Positions 7,348 to 16,266 of a stretch of 64,000 bases of DNA are shown in pieces. Both the position numbers and the translations under genes were made by a program. Position 1 is the stretch's first letter, and each line of letters opens with the position of its first letter. This DNA comes from Gemmatimonas sp. UBA7669 (GTDB lineage Bacteria; Gemmatimonadota; Gemmatimonadetes; Gemmatimonadales; Gemmatimonadaceae): NCBI RefSeq assembly GCF_002483225.1, contig NZ_DLHL01000027.1, forward strand, positions 66,163 to 130,162, given 5' to 3'. The notes beneath the pieces were generated by a model. It did not search any database, was not told the DNA's origin, and saw only the letters and a program-made list of their open reading frames with translations.

Positions 7348-8418
7348 GTGACCGGTCCCCTTCCCCCCGAAATCGCTCCACCAGCCGATTGGCCGCTCCG
7401 GGACGCCTCGCAGTTCGTGCTCACCGAGCGTTGGCGCTGGCACGTCCAGCGCCTGGGCGCCGACCCCCGAACGGCGCCATGGCTGCTCCTGCTGCATGGC
7501 ACCGGAGGCAGCACACACGAGTGGGCCGATGTCGCGCGTGCGCTCGCCCCACATGCCCACGTGCTGCTCTGCGATCTGCCGGGACATGGCTTCACGACAC
7601 CGCGGCACTCCGATGAGGCCATGGTGTCGCAGGGCTCACCCTATTCGCTCGTCGGCATGACGAATGCGTTGTGCGAGCTGCTTGGGCAGCTGACGCGGGG
7701 GGCCGAGGCTTCCGTGCCGCCTCACGCTCCACCGCTGCTCCATGTGGCAGGGCATTCGGCCGGCGCCGCCGTGGCGCTGCAGTTAGCGTTGCAGATGCCG
7801 TTGCCGACTGCATCGACCACACCGGCTGCGGCGCAGGGAGAGGCCGCTGCGTTCGATCAGGACGCGCCAACACCCTCATGCCACATTGCGGGCGTATTGG
7901 GCGTCAATCCGGCGCTGGTGCCACCACCGGCTGCGATGGTGCACGGCATCCTGCCATGGCTCGCGCCGCTCATGTCGTCGCCGGTGACGCGCGATATCCT
8001 GCATGCTGCGCAGCGCGGACTCTCGGGCGTGCCGGGACTTGGCAGCATGCAGGAGGCGCTGGGGCACATGGCTCTCCACGCCATTCTCGACTCCACCGGG
8101 TCTTCCCTGTCTGAAACATCGCGCCAGGCCTACCGCCGACTCTTCGCCGAACCGCGCCATGTCTGGTCGGCCATGCAGATGATGGCGCATTGGGGCCTGC
8201 CGGCACTCATGCCGAGGCTCGCCGACCTGCGCTGTCCGGTCACACTGCTTGTTGCGCGCGACGACCCGTGGATTCCCGTGCGCGCACTCGAGGCCCTGCA
8301 TCGCCAGCATCCCGCATGGACGTGCCGTGAGACGACCGGCGGGCATCTGCTGCCGGAGACCAGCGCAGAGCTCGTAGCGCGCGTGATTGCCGAGCAGTGC
8401 TTTCGTACCAATCGATAA
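7348..8418 (+). CDS. bchO: Magnesium-chelatase-associated alpha/beta hydrolase BchO
   Basis: 356-aa alpha/beta-hydrolase of the BchO family, linked to magnesium insertion into protoporphyrin IX. Seen: LLLLHGTGGSTHEW (oxyanion region), nucleophile elbow GHSAGAA, CDLPGHGFT, and C-terminal DDPWIP with GGHLLPE for the Asp and His. GTG 7348 is chosen because GAGG lies just upstream. In purple bacteria bchO usually follows bchID; here it is separated from them and placed divergently from puf. The insert after the elbow (~residues 158-178) is Ala/Pro-rich and not conserved. Confidence 0.88.
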   Translation: MTGPLPPEIAPPADWPLRDASQFVLTERWRWHVQRLGADPRTAPWLLLLHGTGGSTHEWADVARALAPHAHVLLCDLPGHGFTTPRHSDEAMVSQGSPYSLVGMTNALCELLGQLTRGAEASVPPHAPPLLHVAGHSAGAAVALQLALQMPLPTASTTPAAAQGEAAAFDQDAPTPSCHIAGVLGVNPALVPPPAAMVHGILPWLAPLMSSPVTRDILHAAQRGLSGVPGLGSMQEALGHMALHAILDSTGSSLSETSRQAYRRLFAEPRHVWSAMQMMAHWGLPALMPRLADLRCPVTLLVARDDPWIPVRALEALHRQHPAWTCRETTGGHLLPETSAELVARVIAEQCFRTNR

Positions 8419-8419
8419 C

Positions 8420-8760
8420 AGATCACGCAGAAAGGAGGACGCAGAGTGCGCGGAGGCAGCACCTGAGAATTGTCACTTCTTGTTGTAGATCCGTGCCGTT
8501 TCCGCTCAATCCGCGTCATCCGCGACAAGGCAGTTCAACCCCGACCGCCAATCTCTGCGAACTCAGCGGTTCTCCGGATGTTCTCTGCGTAAGCTGTTGG
8601 CCAACCGGCGGCTGCATTGAGGCAAGGCCCCACGCGCCGTACCAGCGGCCAATCCAGTCAACAACCTTGTCGCGGATGGCACGGATTGAACGGAAACGAC
8701 ACGGATGAACAGCCACGACATCCTGTCGTTTCCGTTCAAATCCGTGTCGTCCGTGGTAAT
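8420..8760. repeat. Composite dispersed repeat, copy A
   Basis: Fills the 373-base gap between convergent bchO and bchZ. It contains the core module at 8488-8548 (ATCCGTGCCGTTTCCGCT, then ATCCGCG twice and GACAAGG), partial CGCAGAG-rich outer arms, and an inverted core: 8680-8701 pairs with 8724-8746 (22 of 23 positions), extending to about 8671-8756. The core is nearly identical to that of copy C at 52391-52451. No protein can be read through it. It may act as a bidirectional terminator for bchO and bchZ. Confidence 0.75.
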
Positions 8761-8791
8761 CAGTTCACCGCGTTCGCGGCGACGGGCCAAG

Positions 8792-10249
8792 TCAGCGCGC
8801 CACACCCTGCAACGCGCGGCGACTGGCCAGCACGTGGTCACGCGTGACGAGCGTGTCGCCCAGCTCGCGCGCGTCGGCTTCGGCTGCATCACGCAGCCGC
8901 TTGGCCGCCGAAATGCGGATGAGGATGGGGAAACTCTCACAGATCTCGTCAAACAACGCCTTGGCGTCATCGTCCCACGGCAGCTCCTGATGCAGGCGCG
9001 AGGGCGTGGCGTCGATCTTGTCCATCTCCGTGCCCAGCGGGAGAATGTGAAACAGCGCATCGAAGAGCTGGTTGCACACTTCCTGGATCAGATACGTGGC
9101 GCCGCTGTAGCCCATGAACGGCGTGCCCACATGGCGGCGGATAATCGCCCCCGGGAACGAGGCCGGGACGTACATGGTGCGTGCGCCGCACTCGGCCGCA
9201 TACATGCGCTCGTTGTAGCTGCCGAACAGCACGAGGGGCGGCGTGGTGCGAATCGCCTCACGCACCGCGGCATTGTCCGGTTTGACGCCGGGGCGGCGCG
9301 CAAACGAGAAGGTGCAGGGCAGCCCCATCTCCGTCTCGAGAAAATGCCGCACACCGCGCGCATACGTCTCGTTGGCCACGATGGCGAAGCTGGCCGTGCC
9401 GAAGAAGTCCTGTGTGACCGAGCGCCAGAGATCCCACACCGGCTTGATGGTCGTGTGCTTCTCGCGCTCAATGAATGGCTCGGGGTCGAGCCCCAGGAGT
9501 TCGCCCAGCGAACGCAGAAAGCGGGTCGTGCTGTGCAGGCCAATGGGCGCCTGCAGATACGGCACGTCGAGGTCTTCGCACAGCATGCGGCCAAACTCGC
9601 GATACATGCAGATGTTGACGTCCGCATCGACCAGTCGCGGAACGTCCTGCATGTGGCTACCCAGCGGGAAGACCATGTTGATCTCGGCGCCGATGCCTTC
9701 AACCAGACGACGGATCTCGTGCAGATCGCTGGCGGTGTTGAAGTAACCGTAGATGGGGCCGATGATGTTGACCCGGGGCTTGTCGCCCGGCTGCTTCTCG
9801 CGGCGTTTGGGTCGCACGCCCTTCTTGAGACCGTATTCCGTCCACAGCCAGTACATGGCGCGATTGGCGGCCTGCCACTGATCCTCGTCGATGGTGCGGG
9901 GCAAGAAGCGCTGAATGCCGGTGCCTTCGGGCGTTACACCGCCACCGATCATTTCGGCGATCGAGCCCGTGACCACCACAGAGGGCAGCTCAGGGTCGAG
10001 TGTGCTGTGCGCGCGTTTCATCGCGCCTTCCGTGCCGTGCTGTCCCAGCTCTTCTTCACCCAGCCCGGTGACGACAATGGGCAACTCGTGCGGAGGCAGG
10101 CCATCGGTGTAGTGCAGCACCGAGGTGACCGGCAGGTTCTCGCAGCCCACCGGACCGTCGATGACGACCTGCAGGCCCTTGATGGCCGTGAACACGTACA
10201 CAGCGCCCCAATAGCCACCGGCACGATCGAGATCGAGAATGAGCGTCAT
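8792..10249 (-). CDS. bchZ: Chlorophyllide a reductase subunit BchZ
   Basis: 485-aa NifK-like subunit of chlorophyllide a oxidoreductase (BchXYZ), which reduces ring B to give the bacteriochlorin. Seen: DGPVGCENLPVTSVLHYTDG near residues 32-51, with the cluster-ligand Cys, and the C-terminal light-independent reductase domain (~430-480). BchY and BchZ form the catalytic heterotetramer that receives electrons from BchX. It is the last gene of crtF-bchCXYZ, 12 bases after bchY. Confidence 0.95.
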   Translation of the reverse strand: MTLILDLDRAGGYWGAVYVFTAIKGLQVVIDGPVGCENLPVTSVLHYTDGLPPHELPIVVTGLGEEELGQHGTEGAMKRAHSTLDPELPSVVVTGSIAEMIGGGVTPEGTGIQRFLPRTIDEDQWQAANRAMYWLWTEYGLKKGVRPKRREKQPGDKPRVNIIGPIYGYFNTASDLHEIRRLVEGIGAEINMVFPLGSHMQDVPRLVDADVNICMYREFGRMLCEDLDVPYLQAPIGLHSTTRFLRSLGELLGLDPEPFIEREKHTTIKPVWDLWRSVTQDFFGTASFAIVANETYARGVRHFLETEMGLPCTFSFARRPGVKPDNAAVREAIRTTPPLVLFGSYNERMYAAECGARTMYVPASFPGAIIRRHVGTPFMGYSGATYLIQEVCNQLFDALFHILPLGTEMDKIDATPSRLHQELPWDDDAKALFDEICESFPILIRISAAKRLRDAAEADARELGDTLVTRDHVLASRRALQGVAR

Positions 10250-10261
10250 ATGTTCACGTCC

Positions 10262-11827
10262 TCAGACCATCTCTTCGGCTTTGCGCTGACGCGCCAGCTT
10301 GACGAGGTGTCGCTTGTAGTGCTCGCGGAACTCCGGACGGTCCTCGGGCACTTCGCTCCAGACGCCGGCCTTGAAGCCCTGACCGGTGTCGCCGAAGAAC
10401 TCGCGCATCTCGTCAAAGCGTGCCTTGTTGCCGATGGCCGCGTTGACCACCTGCGCCAGTGATCCGGCACCGGCCGGGCCCATGAGTGGACGCGCCGAGA
10501 TGAGGTTGGTGAAGTAGAGCGACGGGATGGTGCGCTCCTTGGCCTTCTGCACCACCGGCGTGGTTCCGATGGCGAGGTCGGGCTGGTACTCCTCCATGGC
10601 GGCCAGGTCCTGCTCGAGCGACGCCCGATACTGCACATGCACACCGCGCTGCGCCAGCCAATCGCGGTCCGCTTCGCTGTACGGGGTGCGCGGGCAGGCC
10701 GTGCCCACGTAGCGCACATCGGCACCGGACTCCACCAGCAGCCGCGCCACGAGCAACTCCGAGCCCTCGTAGCCGCTGAGCGTGATGCGTCCCTTGATGG
10801 GCATCGCGCCCAGTGCGCCGCGAATGGCCGGCAGCACGCGCTGCTTGGTGGCCTCCACGAGTGCGGTGGGCACATTGGCCGCCGCGCCAATGGCCTCGAG
10901 CCAGGCCGCGGTGCCTTCGTAGCCCACGGGAGCGCTGCCCACGATGGGGCGCCCTGCGGCTTCAAACTCGCGATAGCTGGCCACGTAGAACGGATGAATG
11001 GCCGCAGCCACCACGCAGTCGAGCGCAGCATACAGCTCGCGCCATTCCCGCGTGGGGACCACCGGACCAGCCGCGAGCCCGAGCCCATCGAGCATCATGC
11101 CGATGCCCACCGGGTCGGCGGGAAACATCTCGCCGATGAGTGACACCGTGGGCTTCTGCGAGCGGCCACTGCGTGGCGCCTGCACCGGGCCCTGCTCGGC
11201 CTCCAGTCGCGCATAGCGCAGCATGGCACCGGCCAGCACGTCCTTGGCTTCCGCATGCGTGGGCACACCAAAGCCGGGCACGTCAATGCCGATGATGCGT
11301 ACGCCGTTGATTTCCTTGGGCAGGATCTGCAGCGGCACGCCCGACGCGGTGGGCACACAGAGGTTCGTGATGACGATCGCGTCGTAGAGTGCCGGATCGG
11401 CCATCTGATACACGGCGTCGCGAATGTCTTCGAACAGCTTGCCGGTCACCAGCGACTCGGAGTTGAACGGCACATAGCCGACGGTGCGACGCGCGCCGTA
11501 GAAGTGGCTGGTGAACGTCAGGCCGTACACGCAACACGCGGAGCCACTGAGAATGGTGGCTGTGCGCCGCATGCGCAGACCCACGCGCAGCGAGCCGAAC
11601 GCGGGGCACATGCTCTGCGGCTGATCGTGCGGACCTTTGGGATAGTCCTTCGCGTAGCGCTCGAGCACTTCACTCTTGCCCGCCGCCTGCGCGGCGGCGC
11701 GCATCTGATCGGCACCGGCGTGGCATCCCAAGCCGCCGGCCTGATCGCCGTCGTTCTGCATGGGCGTGGCCACGGCCGTGTCGTACTGCACTTCGTTGAG
11801 GCTGGACATCAACGGCTCCGGCGCCAT
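10262..11827 (-). CDS. bchY: Chlorophyllide a reductase subunit BchY
   Basis: 521-aa NifD-like subunit of chlorophyllide oxidoreductase. It carries the Cys residues expected for the shared 4Fe-4S cluster (SMCPAFGSLR; GSACCVYGL; ITNLCVPTASG) and the IGTTPVVQKAKE/TNLISARPLMGPAGAG region near the C-terminus. ATG 11827 shares a base with the bchX stop (TGATG), so translation is coupled. It partners BchZ and takes electrons from BchX. Confidence 0.95.
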   Translation of the reverse strand: MAPEPLMSSLNEVQYDTAVATPMQNDGDQAGGLGCHAGADQMRAAAQAAGKSEVLERYAKDYPKGPHDQPQSMCPAFGSLRVGLRMRRTATILSGSACCVYGLTFTSHFYGARRTVGYVPFNSESLVTGKLFEDIRDAVYQMADPALYDAIVITNLCVPTASGVPLQILPKEINGVRIIGIDVPGFGVPTHAEAKDVLAGAMLRYARLEAEQGPVQAPRSGRSQKPTVSLIGEMFPADPVGIGMMLDGLGLAAGPVVPTREWRELYAALDCVVAAAIHPFYVASYREFEAAGRPIVGSAPVGYEGTAAWLEAIGAAANVPTALVEATKQRVLPAIRGALGAMPIKGRITLSGYEGSELLVARLLVESGADVRYVGTACPRTPYSEADRDWLAQRGVHVQYRASLEQDLAAMEEYQPDLAIGTTPVVQKAKERTIPSLYFTNLISARPLMGPAGAGSLAQVVNAAIGNKARFDEMREFFGDTGQGFKAGVWSEVPEDRPEFREHYKRHLVKLARQRKAEEMV

Positions 11828-12831
11828 CAGACGCTGTCGTAGACGACTTCGAGCGAGGGCTTGGACAAGTCTTCGCGGCCCACCATGTCGAACAGCGTGG
11901 CCGGTTCCATGACGAAGTCACGACCCGTGACCTCCGCCGAGAACAGGCTGAGCAGCTGATCCTGCGACTGCGGGCGAGGACGCACCGGCGGCGCATCCGC
12001 CACGTTCTGTGCGAGCTCGGCAAACAGCGAGCCCCACTCGCCATCGGGCTTGCCGATGATTTCGTAGCTGGCACTCTTGCGGCGGATGTCGTCGTGCGCG
12101 GGAATGCTGGCCAACACCGGAATGCCGGCGTTGTTGGCAAAGGCCTGCGCTTCGCCCGTGCCGTCATCCTTGTTGATGACCATGCCCGCCACGCCGACGT
12201 TGCCGCCGAGCTTGCGGAAGTATTCCACCGCGCTGCAGACGTTGTTGGCCACGTAGAGTGACTGCAGGTCATTGGAGCCGACGACGATGACCTTCTGGCA
12301 CATGTCACGCGCGATGGGCAGGCCAAAGCCGCCGCAGACCACGTCGCCCAGGAAGTCGAGCAGCACGAAGTCGAAGCCCCATTCGTGGAAGCCGAGCTTC
12401 TCGAGTGTTTCAAAGCCGTGAATGATGCCGCGTCCGCCGCAGCCGCGACCCACTTCGGGACCGCCAAGTTCCATGGCGTACACCCCGTCGCGCTTGAAGC
12501 AGACGTCACTGATGGACACCGCCTCACCCGCCAGCTTCTTGCGGCTGCTGGTCTCGATGATGGTGGGGCAGGCCTTGCCACCGAAGAGCAGCGAGGTGGT
12601 GTCCGACTTGGGATCGCAGCCGATGAGCAACACCTTCTTGCCCTGCTGCGCCATCATGTAGGAGAGATTGGCGAGCGTGAAGCTCTTGCCGATGCCGCCC
12701 TTGCCGTAGATGGCGATGATCTGCGTTTCCTTGGTCACGGGGCCGGTGTGCACGGCGGCCGTGTCGTCGGATGGGGTGGCCGCTTCCTCGCGGACGTTGC
12801 GATGCAGTTGATGCAGGCCGTTGTCGATCAT
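11827..12831 (-). CDS. bchX: Chlorophyllide a reductase iron protein BchX
   Basis: 334-aa NifH-like ATPase and electron donor of chlorophyllide oxidoreductase. Seen: P-loop YGKGGIGKS (42-50), DPKSDTTSL, and the two cluster Cys residues in GRGCGGRG and DVVCGGFGLP that bridge the dimer through a 4Fe-4S cluster. ATG 12831 overlaps the bchC stop by four bases (ATGA). The N-terminal ~35 residues are a variable extension. Confidence 0.96.
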   Translation of the reverse strand: MIDNGLHQLHRNVREEAATPSDDTAAVHTGPVTKETQIIAIYGKGGIGKSFTLANLSYMMAQQGKKVLLIGCDPKSDTTSLLFGGKACPTIIETSSRKKLAGEAVSISDVCFKRDGVYAMELGGPEVGRGCGGRGIIHGFETLEKLGFHEWGFDFVLLDFLGDVVCGGFGLPIARDMCQKVIVVGSNDLQSLYVANNVCSAVEYFRKLGGNVGVAGMVINKDDGTGEAQAFANNAGIPVLASIPAHDDIRRKSASYEIIGKPDGEWGSLFAELAQNVADAPPVRPRPQSQDQLLSLFSAEVTGRDFVMEPATLFDMVGREDLSKPSLEVVYDSV

Positions 12832-13817
12832 GCCGCTCTCCAGTCGAGAATCATCTTGACGCAGGTGGGGTCGCCGAACGCGGTGGCATACGCATCAGCG
12901 GCGCGGCTGGCCGGCTCGCGATGCGTAATGAGGCCGTCGAGATCGAGTCGCCCGGAATTGGCGAATTCGGTGATGGCGCGCAGGTCCGCCTCCTTCCACT
13001 GCGCGGCGACCCGTATGCGGGCTTCCCGCAGAAAGGCCGGCGGAAACGCAAACGACACGGGTTCGCTGTAGAACCCGCCGAGCACGATCTCTCCGCCGGG
13101 CACGAGCCGGGCAATGAGTTGATCGAGAATACCGTCGGCGCCACTCACATCGCAGATGACGCGATAGCTGGTGGTGGGGTCGTCGTCGGGATGCAGCACC
13201 TGATAGCCGCGTGCACCGCTCATGCGGACGGGATTGGTTTCCCACACCGTTGGCGGGGGCGCACCATACAGCACGCAGAGCCGCGCGATCAGTCGGCCCA
13301 GCGCACCGTGTCCGACGATGAGTTGTGGCAGACGATAGAGGTGCCGGGCCGGGTCGGGCTCGAGACAGTGATGCGCCGTGGCAGCCAATGCGAACAGGGC
13401 ACCACGCTCGCCGAGGTGGTCTGCCAGACCAATCGTGCGCGCGCCAGGCACCACCACATGGGCCGCCTGTCCACCAAACAGTCCGCGGGCTTCGGTGAAG
13501 CCCTTGGAGCCCGGCACATACACGACATCACCCACTGCACGGCCAGAGTCCGCACCGGCCTCCTGCACAATGCCCACGCCTTCGTAGCCGGGAACGAGCG
13601 GATAGCCCAGGCCGGGGAAGGGTGGCATGCGTCCGGTGAAGAGCAGTTTCTCGGTGCCCGTGCTGATGCCCGAGTACTGCATGGTCACCACAACATCAGT
13701 GGCGGTGGGGTCGACGAGGGTGAGTTCACGCAACGCGAGATGCGTGGGCGACTCGAACACCACGGCCATGGTCTGACGCGTCGATGATGCGTTGGGCGAC
13801 GCATTGGGTGCGTACAT
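12828..13817 (-). CDS. bchC: 3-hydroxyethyl bacteriochlorophyllide a dehydrogenase BchC
   Basis: 329-aa zinc-independent member of the medium-chain dehydrogenase family that oxidises the 3-hydroxyethyl group to 3-acetyl on the way to bacteriochlorophyllide a. Seen: GISTGTEKLLFTGRMPPFPGLGYPLVPGYEGVG spread over residues ~51-83 (conserved in BchC) and a nucleotide-binding region after ~155. ATG 13817 overlaps the crtF stop (TGATG); a second candidate start, MAVVFESP at residue 17, matches the usual family beginning better, so the true start may be there. Confidence 0.93.
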   Translation of the reverse strand: MYAPNASPNASSTRQTMAVVFESPTHLALRELTLVDPTATDVVVTMQYSGISTGTEKLLFTGRMPPFPGLGYPLVPGYEGVGIVQEAGADSGRAVGDVVYVPGSKGFTEARGLFGGQAAHVVVPGARTIGLADHLGERGALFALAATAHHCLEPDPARHLYRLPQLIVGHGALGRLIARLCVLYGAPPPTVWETNPVRMSGARGYQVLHPDDDPTTSYRVICDVSGADGILDQLIARLVPGGEIVLGGFYSEPVSFAFPPAFLREARIRVAAQWKEADLRAITEFANSGRLDLDGLITHREPASRAADAYATAFGDPTCVKMILDWRAA

Positions 13818-15031
13818 CAGGCCTCCGCCACGATGAGACCGGTCTGGATGGGAAAGCGCGTGCGCACTTCGCGACTCTTGCGGAAGCCGGCCTGCTGCAG
13901 CATGAGTTGCAATTCGCTGGCGCGTCGCGCGCGGCCCTTGCCCATGGCCAGCAGGTAGAACGAGAAGTAGGCATCACCCACGGTCTCGGCGCCACGCGCA
14001 CCGGCCAGCGCTTCGGCAATGATCAAGGTGCCACCGCGGGGCAGGGTGGCGCGCACGCGCTGCAGCAGTCGCATGACTGAGGCATCGTCGTGGTCGAGCA
14101 AGACCCGCACCAGCGAGCACACGTCGGCGCCGGTGGGCAGCGGATCGGTGTGGAAGTTACCGCCGTGACAGACGCTGCGATCGCCGAAGCCGGCATTCGC
14201 CAATCGCGTGCGTGCCCGCGCGGCGACTGCCGGCAAGTCGAAGAGCTGCAGTTGCAGATGCTGGTGCCGCTCTCCCGCATGCGAAAGAAAGACCCCCTCT
14301 CCACCGCCAACGTCGAGCAGACATTCGTGCCTGGAGAGGTCGTAGGCATCGAGCACGTCGTGCGCCACTGGCGGCAGTGTTGCCGCCATGATCTCGGAGT
14401 AGGCTTCGACGCGTGTGTCGCTGATGGCCTGTGGGCTCGGCGCGTCGGCGTAGGACCAGTAGCGCGAGAGCTCGGTGCTGAAGTTGGAGCCTTGCTTCAG
14501 CAGCGACACCGGATCGGCGAGGTCGTCATAGGCCAGACGATGATGGCGAATGAGCGCCAGCAGGCCCGTGTTGTGCACGACCGGTGCGCCGAGCGGCCCC
14601 AATGCAACCCGTCCATGGCGTCGGTTCGCCAGCAGGCGGAGCGATACGGCCGCATTGAGCAGACGTTCCGTGCTCGATGGCGAGAGACCCGTGAACTGGG
14701 CAATTTCAGCGCGGGTGCGCGCACCGTCCGCAAGGAACTCGAAGAGGCCCAGTTCCACGCAAGCCAGCAGCGTCTGCGTATAGACGAACCCGGACACCAC
14801 GTCGAAGAGTTTTCGACTTCGGTATCGCGTGACCGGCGCGGTGAGCGGAAACCTCGCGCTCCAGCGCTGAAAGGCGTTAGTGGCTACCAGCCGGTTCCAT
14901 CGATCACGGACCCGCTCCCACCATGGAGCCGGCGGCAGCGCGTGGTCGACGAAACCCGTGGCGGGCAGGGGCATGGGACGGGAGGCGGGCGGAGCCGCCG
15001 TTGCCGGAATCGCCTGGTCGGGTGGGGACAC
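13817..15031 (-). CDS. crtF: CrtF-type hydroxyneurosporene O-methyltransferase
   Basis: SAM-dependent methyltransferase of the CrtF family (carotenoid C-1 hydroxyl methylation). Seen: a winged-helix dimerisation part (ELGLFEFLADGARTRAEIAQ), the SAM loop LLDVGGGEGVF, and LVRVLLDHDD. It sits before bchCXYZ exactly as crtF does in purple bacteria; a BchU-like activity is less likely in a bacteriochlorophyll a organism. The frame is open to TTG 15088, but that would place an exact PpsR box inside the gene, so GTG 15031 (404 aa) is preferred; ATG 14974 is another option. No clear ribosome site decides the start. Confidence 0.83.
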   Translation of the reverse strand: MSPPDQAIPATAAPPASRPMPLPATGFVDHALPPAPWWERVRDRWNRLVATNAFQRWSARFPLTAPVTRYRSRKLFDVVSGFVYTQTLLACVELGLFEFLADGARTRAEIAQFTGLSPSSTERLLNAAVSLRLLANRRHGRVALGPLGAPVVHNTGLLALIRHHRLAYDDLADPVSLLKQGSNFSTELSRYWSYADAPSPQAISDTRVEAYSEIMAATLPPVAHDVLDAYDLSRHECLLDVGGGEGVFLSHAGERHQHLQLQLFDLPAVAARARTRLANAGFGDRSVCHGGNFHTDPLPTGADVCSLVRVLLDHDDASVMRLLQRVRATLPRGGTLIIAEALAGARGAETVGDAYFSFYLLAMGKGRARRASELQLMLQQAGFRKSREVRTRFPIQTGLIVAEA

Positions 15032-15060
15032 ATTCAGACGATAGGCTCGGGACCGGAAAG

Positions 15061-15078
15061 TGTCAAGAAACGTGTACA
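15061..15078. promoter_or_regulatory. PpsR/CrtJ box 1 (exact TGT-N12-ACA)
   Basis: TGTCAAGAAACGTGTACA matches the PpsR/CrtJ consensus exactly in its outer triplets. It overlaps the palindrome GTGTACAC (15072-15079). It lies 30 bp before the preferred crtF start and 145 bp before bchI. PpsR/CrtJ is the oxygen/light-responsive repressor of pigment genes in purple bacteria; its gene is not in this window. Confidence 0.7.
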
Positions 15079-15095
15079 CTTTTCGCAATTCATAG

Positions 15096-15113
15096 TGTCA
15101 ACATATTGCGACA
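15096..15113. promoter_or_regulatory. PpsR/CrtJ box 2 (exact TGT-N12-ACA)
   Basis: TGTCAACATATTGCGACA is a second exact match, 17 bp from box 1 (centre to centre 35 bp). Paired palindromes in a divergent pigment promoter are the arrangement on which PpsR/CrtJ tetramers bind cooperatively. Together the two boxes probably control crtF-bchCXYZ leftward and bchID-puhE rightward. Confidence 0.72.
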
Positions 15114-15222
15114 CTTTGCGCCGAACCGTAACATAGAAGGAGGGGCCGCCCGGTTCAGGGCGTCCCGCCCTTCCTCCATATATGTCCCCGGACCACCTAC
15201 GGGGAATGCTCGGGACTCCCTG

Positions 15223-16266
15223 ATGCGACCAGTCTATCCGTTCAGCGCCATCGTCGGCCAGGACGAGATGAAGCTCGCCCTGCTCCTCGTCGCCACGGAC
15301 CCCTCGATCGGTGGGGTGATGGTGTTCGGCGACCGCGGCACGGGCAAGAGTACCGCGGTTCGTGCGCTGGCCGGGCTTCTGCCACCCATGAAGGCGGTGC
15401 AGGGCTGCAAGTATGGCTGCGATCCGAATGCCAACGGGTCCCGCTGCGAGGAGTGTCGCGACCGATCGGCCCAGGGGCCGGCGCTGCGCAGCCATCTCGT
15501 GCCGGTGCCCATGGTGGACTTGCCGCTCGGTGCCACCGAAGACCGCGTAGTGGGGGCGTTGGATCTCGAGAAGGCCCTCACCACCGGCGAAAAGGCGTTC
15601 GAGCCCGGTCTTCTGGCCCGCGCGCACCGGGGCTTCCTGTATGTGGACGAGGTCAACCTGCTCGAGGATCATCTCGTCGATCTGCTGCTCGACGCCGCCG
15701 CCACGGGTGAGAATGTGGTGGAGCGTGAAGGCGTGAGCGTGCGGCACCCGTCGCGTTTTGTGCTGGTGGGCAGCGGCAATCCCGAAGAAGGCGAGCTGCG
15801 TCCGCAGTTGCTCGATCGCTTCGGCCTTGCGGTGGATGTGCGCACCCCGACGGCCATCGCGAGTCGGATTGAAGTGATCAAGCGACGCGATGCCTTCGAT
15901 CGTGATCCCGATGCCTTCATGACACAGTGGTCGCGGGCCGACGCCAAGGTGCGTCGCAGTCTCGAAAAGGCCCGCGCGCGTCTCGACGAGCTCGAGGTTG
16001 ATGACCGCATCCTCGAGCGCGCGGCCACGCTCTGCAGTGCGCTGGGCACCGACGGATTGCGTGGTGAGCTCACGCTGCTGCGCGCCACGCGCGCACTGGC
16101 CGCCTACGAAGGCGCCGCTGCGGTAACAATGGCGCACCTGCGCGCGATTGCGCCCATGGCTCTGCGGCACCGCCTGCGTCGCAACGTGCTCGATGACACC
16201 GGGTCCACGACGCGTGTGGAACGCGCGGTGGCCGAGCTGTGGCAGGATGCCGTTGCCGCGGCCTGA
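15223..16266 (+). CDS. bchI: Magnesium chelatase subunit BchI
   Basis: 347-aa AAA+ ATPase subunit of magnesium chelatase, which together with BchD and BchH inserts Mg into protoporphyrin IX. Seen: YPFSAIVGQDEMKLALLL, Walker A GDRGTGKS (36-43), the Cys-bearing insert GCKYGCDPN...CEEC, Walker B GFLYVDEVNLL, and GSGNPEEGELRPQLLDRFGL. ATG 15223 gives a normal length; the frame is open upstream and a slightly longer product is possible. Its stop lies in the first unit of a 12-base tandem repeat shared with the start of bchD. Confidence 0.95.
   Translation: MRPVYPFSAIVGQDEMKLALLLVATDPSIGGVMVFGDRGTGKSTAVRALAGLLPPMKAVQGCKYGCDPNANGSRCEECRDRSAQGPALRSHLVPVPMVDLPLGATEDRVVGALDLEKALTTGEKAFEPGLLARAHRGFLYVDEVNLLEDHLVDLLLDAAATGENVVEREGVSVRHPSRFVLVGSGNPEEGELRPQLLDRFGLAVDVRTPTAIASRIEVIKRRDAFDRDPDAFMTQWSRADAKVRRSLEKARARLDELEVDDRILERAATLCSALGTDGLRGELTLLRATRALAAYEGAAAVTMAHLRAIAPMALRHRLRRNVLDDTGSTTRVERAVAELWQDAVAAA

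Noticed and set aside
8705..10462. 585-aa open frame on the plus strand across bchZ and the end of bchY
   Set aside because: It is the antisense shadow of well-conserved bchZ/bchY codons in GC-rich DNA; the product is Arg/His/Gly-rich with no domain.
15032..15088. TTG start at 15088 for crtF
   Set aside because: It would put an exact PpsR box into the coding region, has no ribosome site, and the extra residues are not conserved in CrtF.
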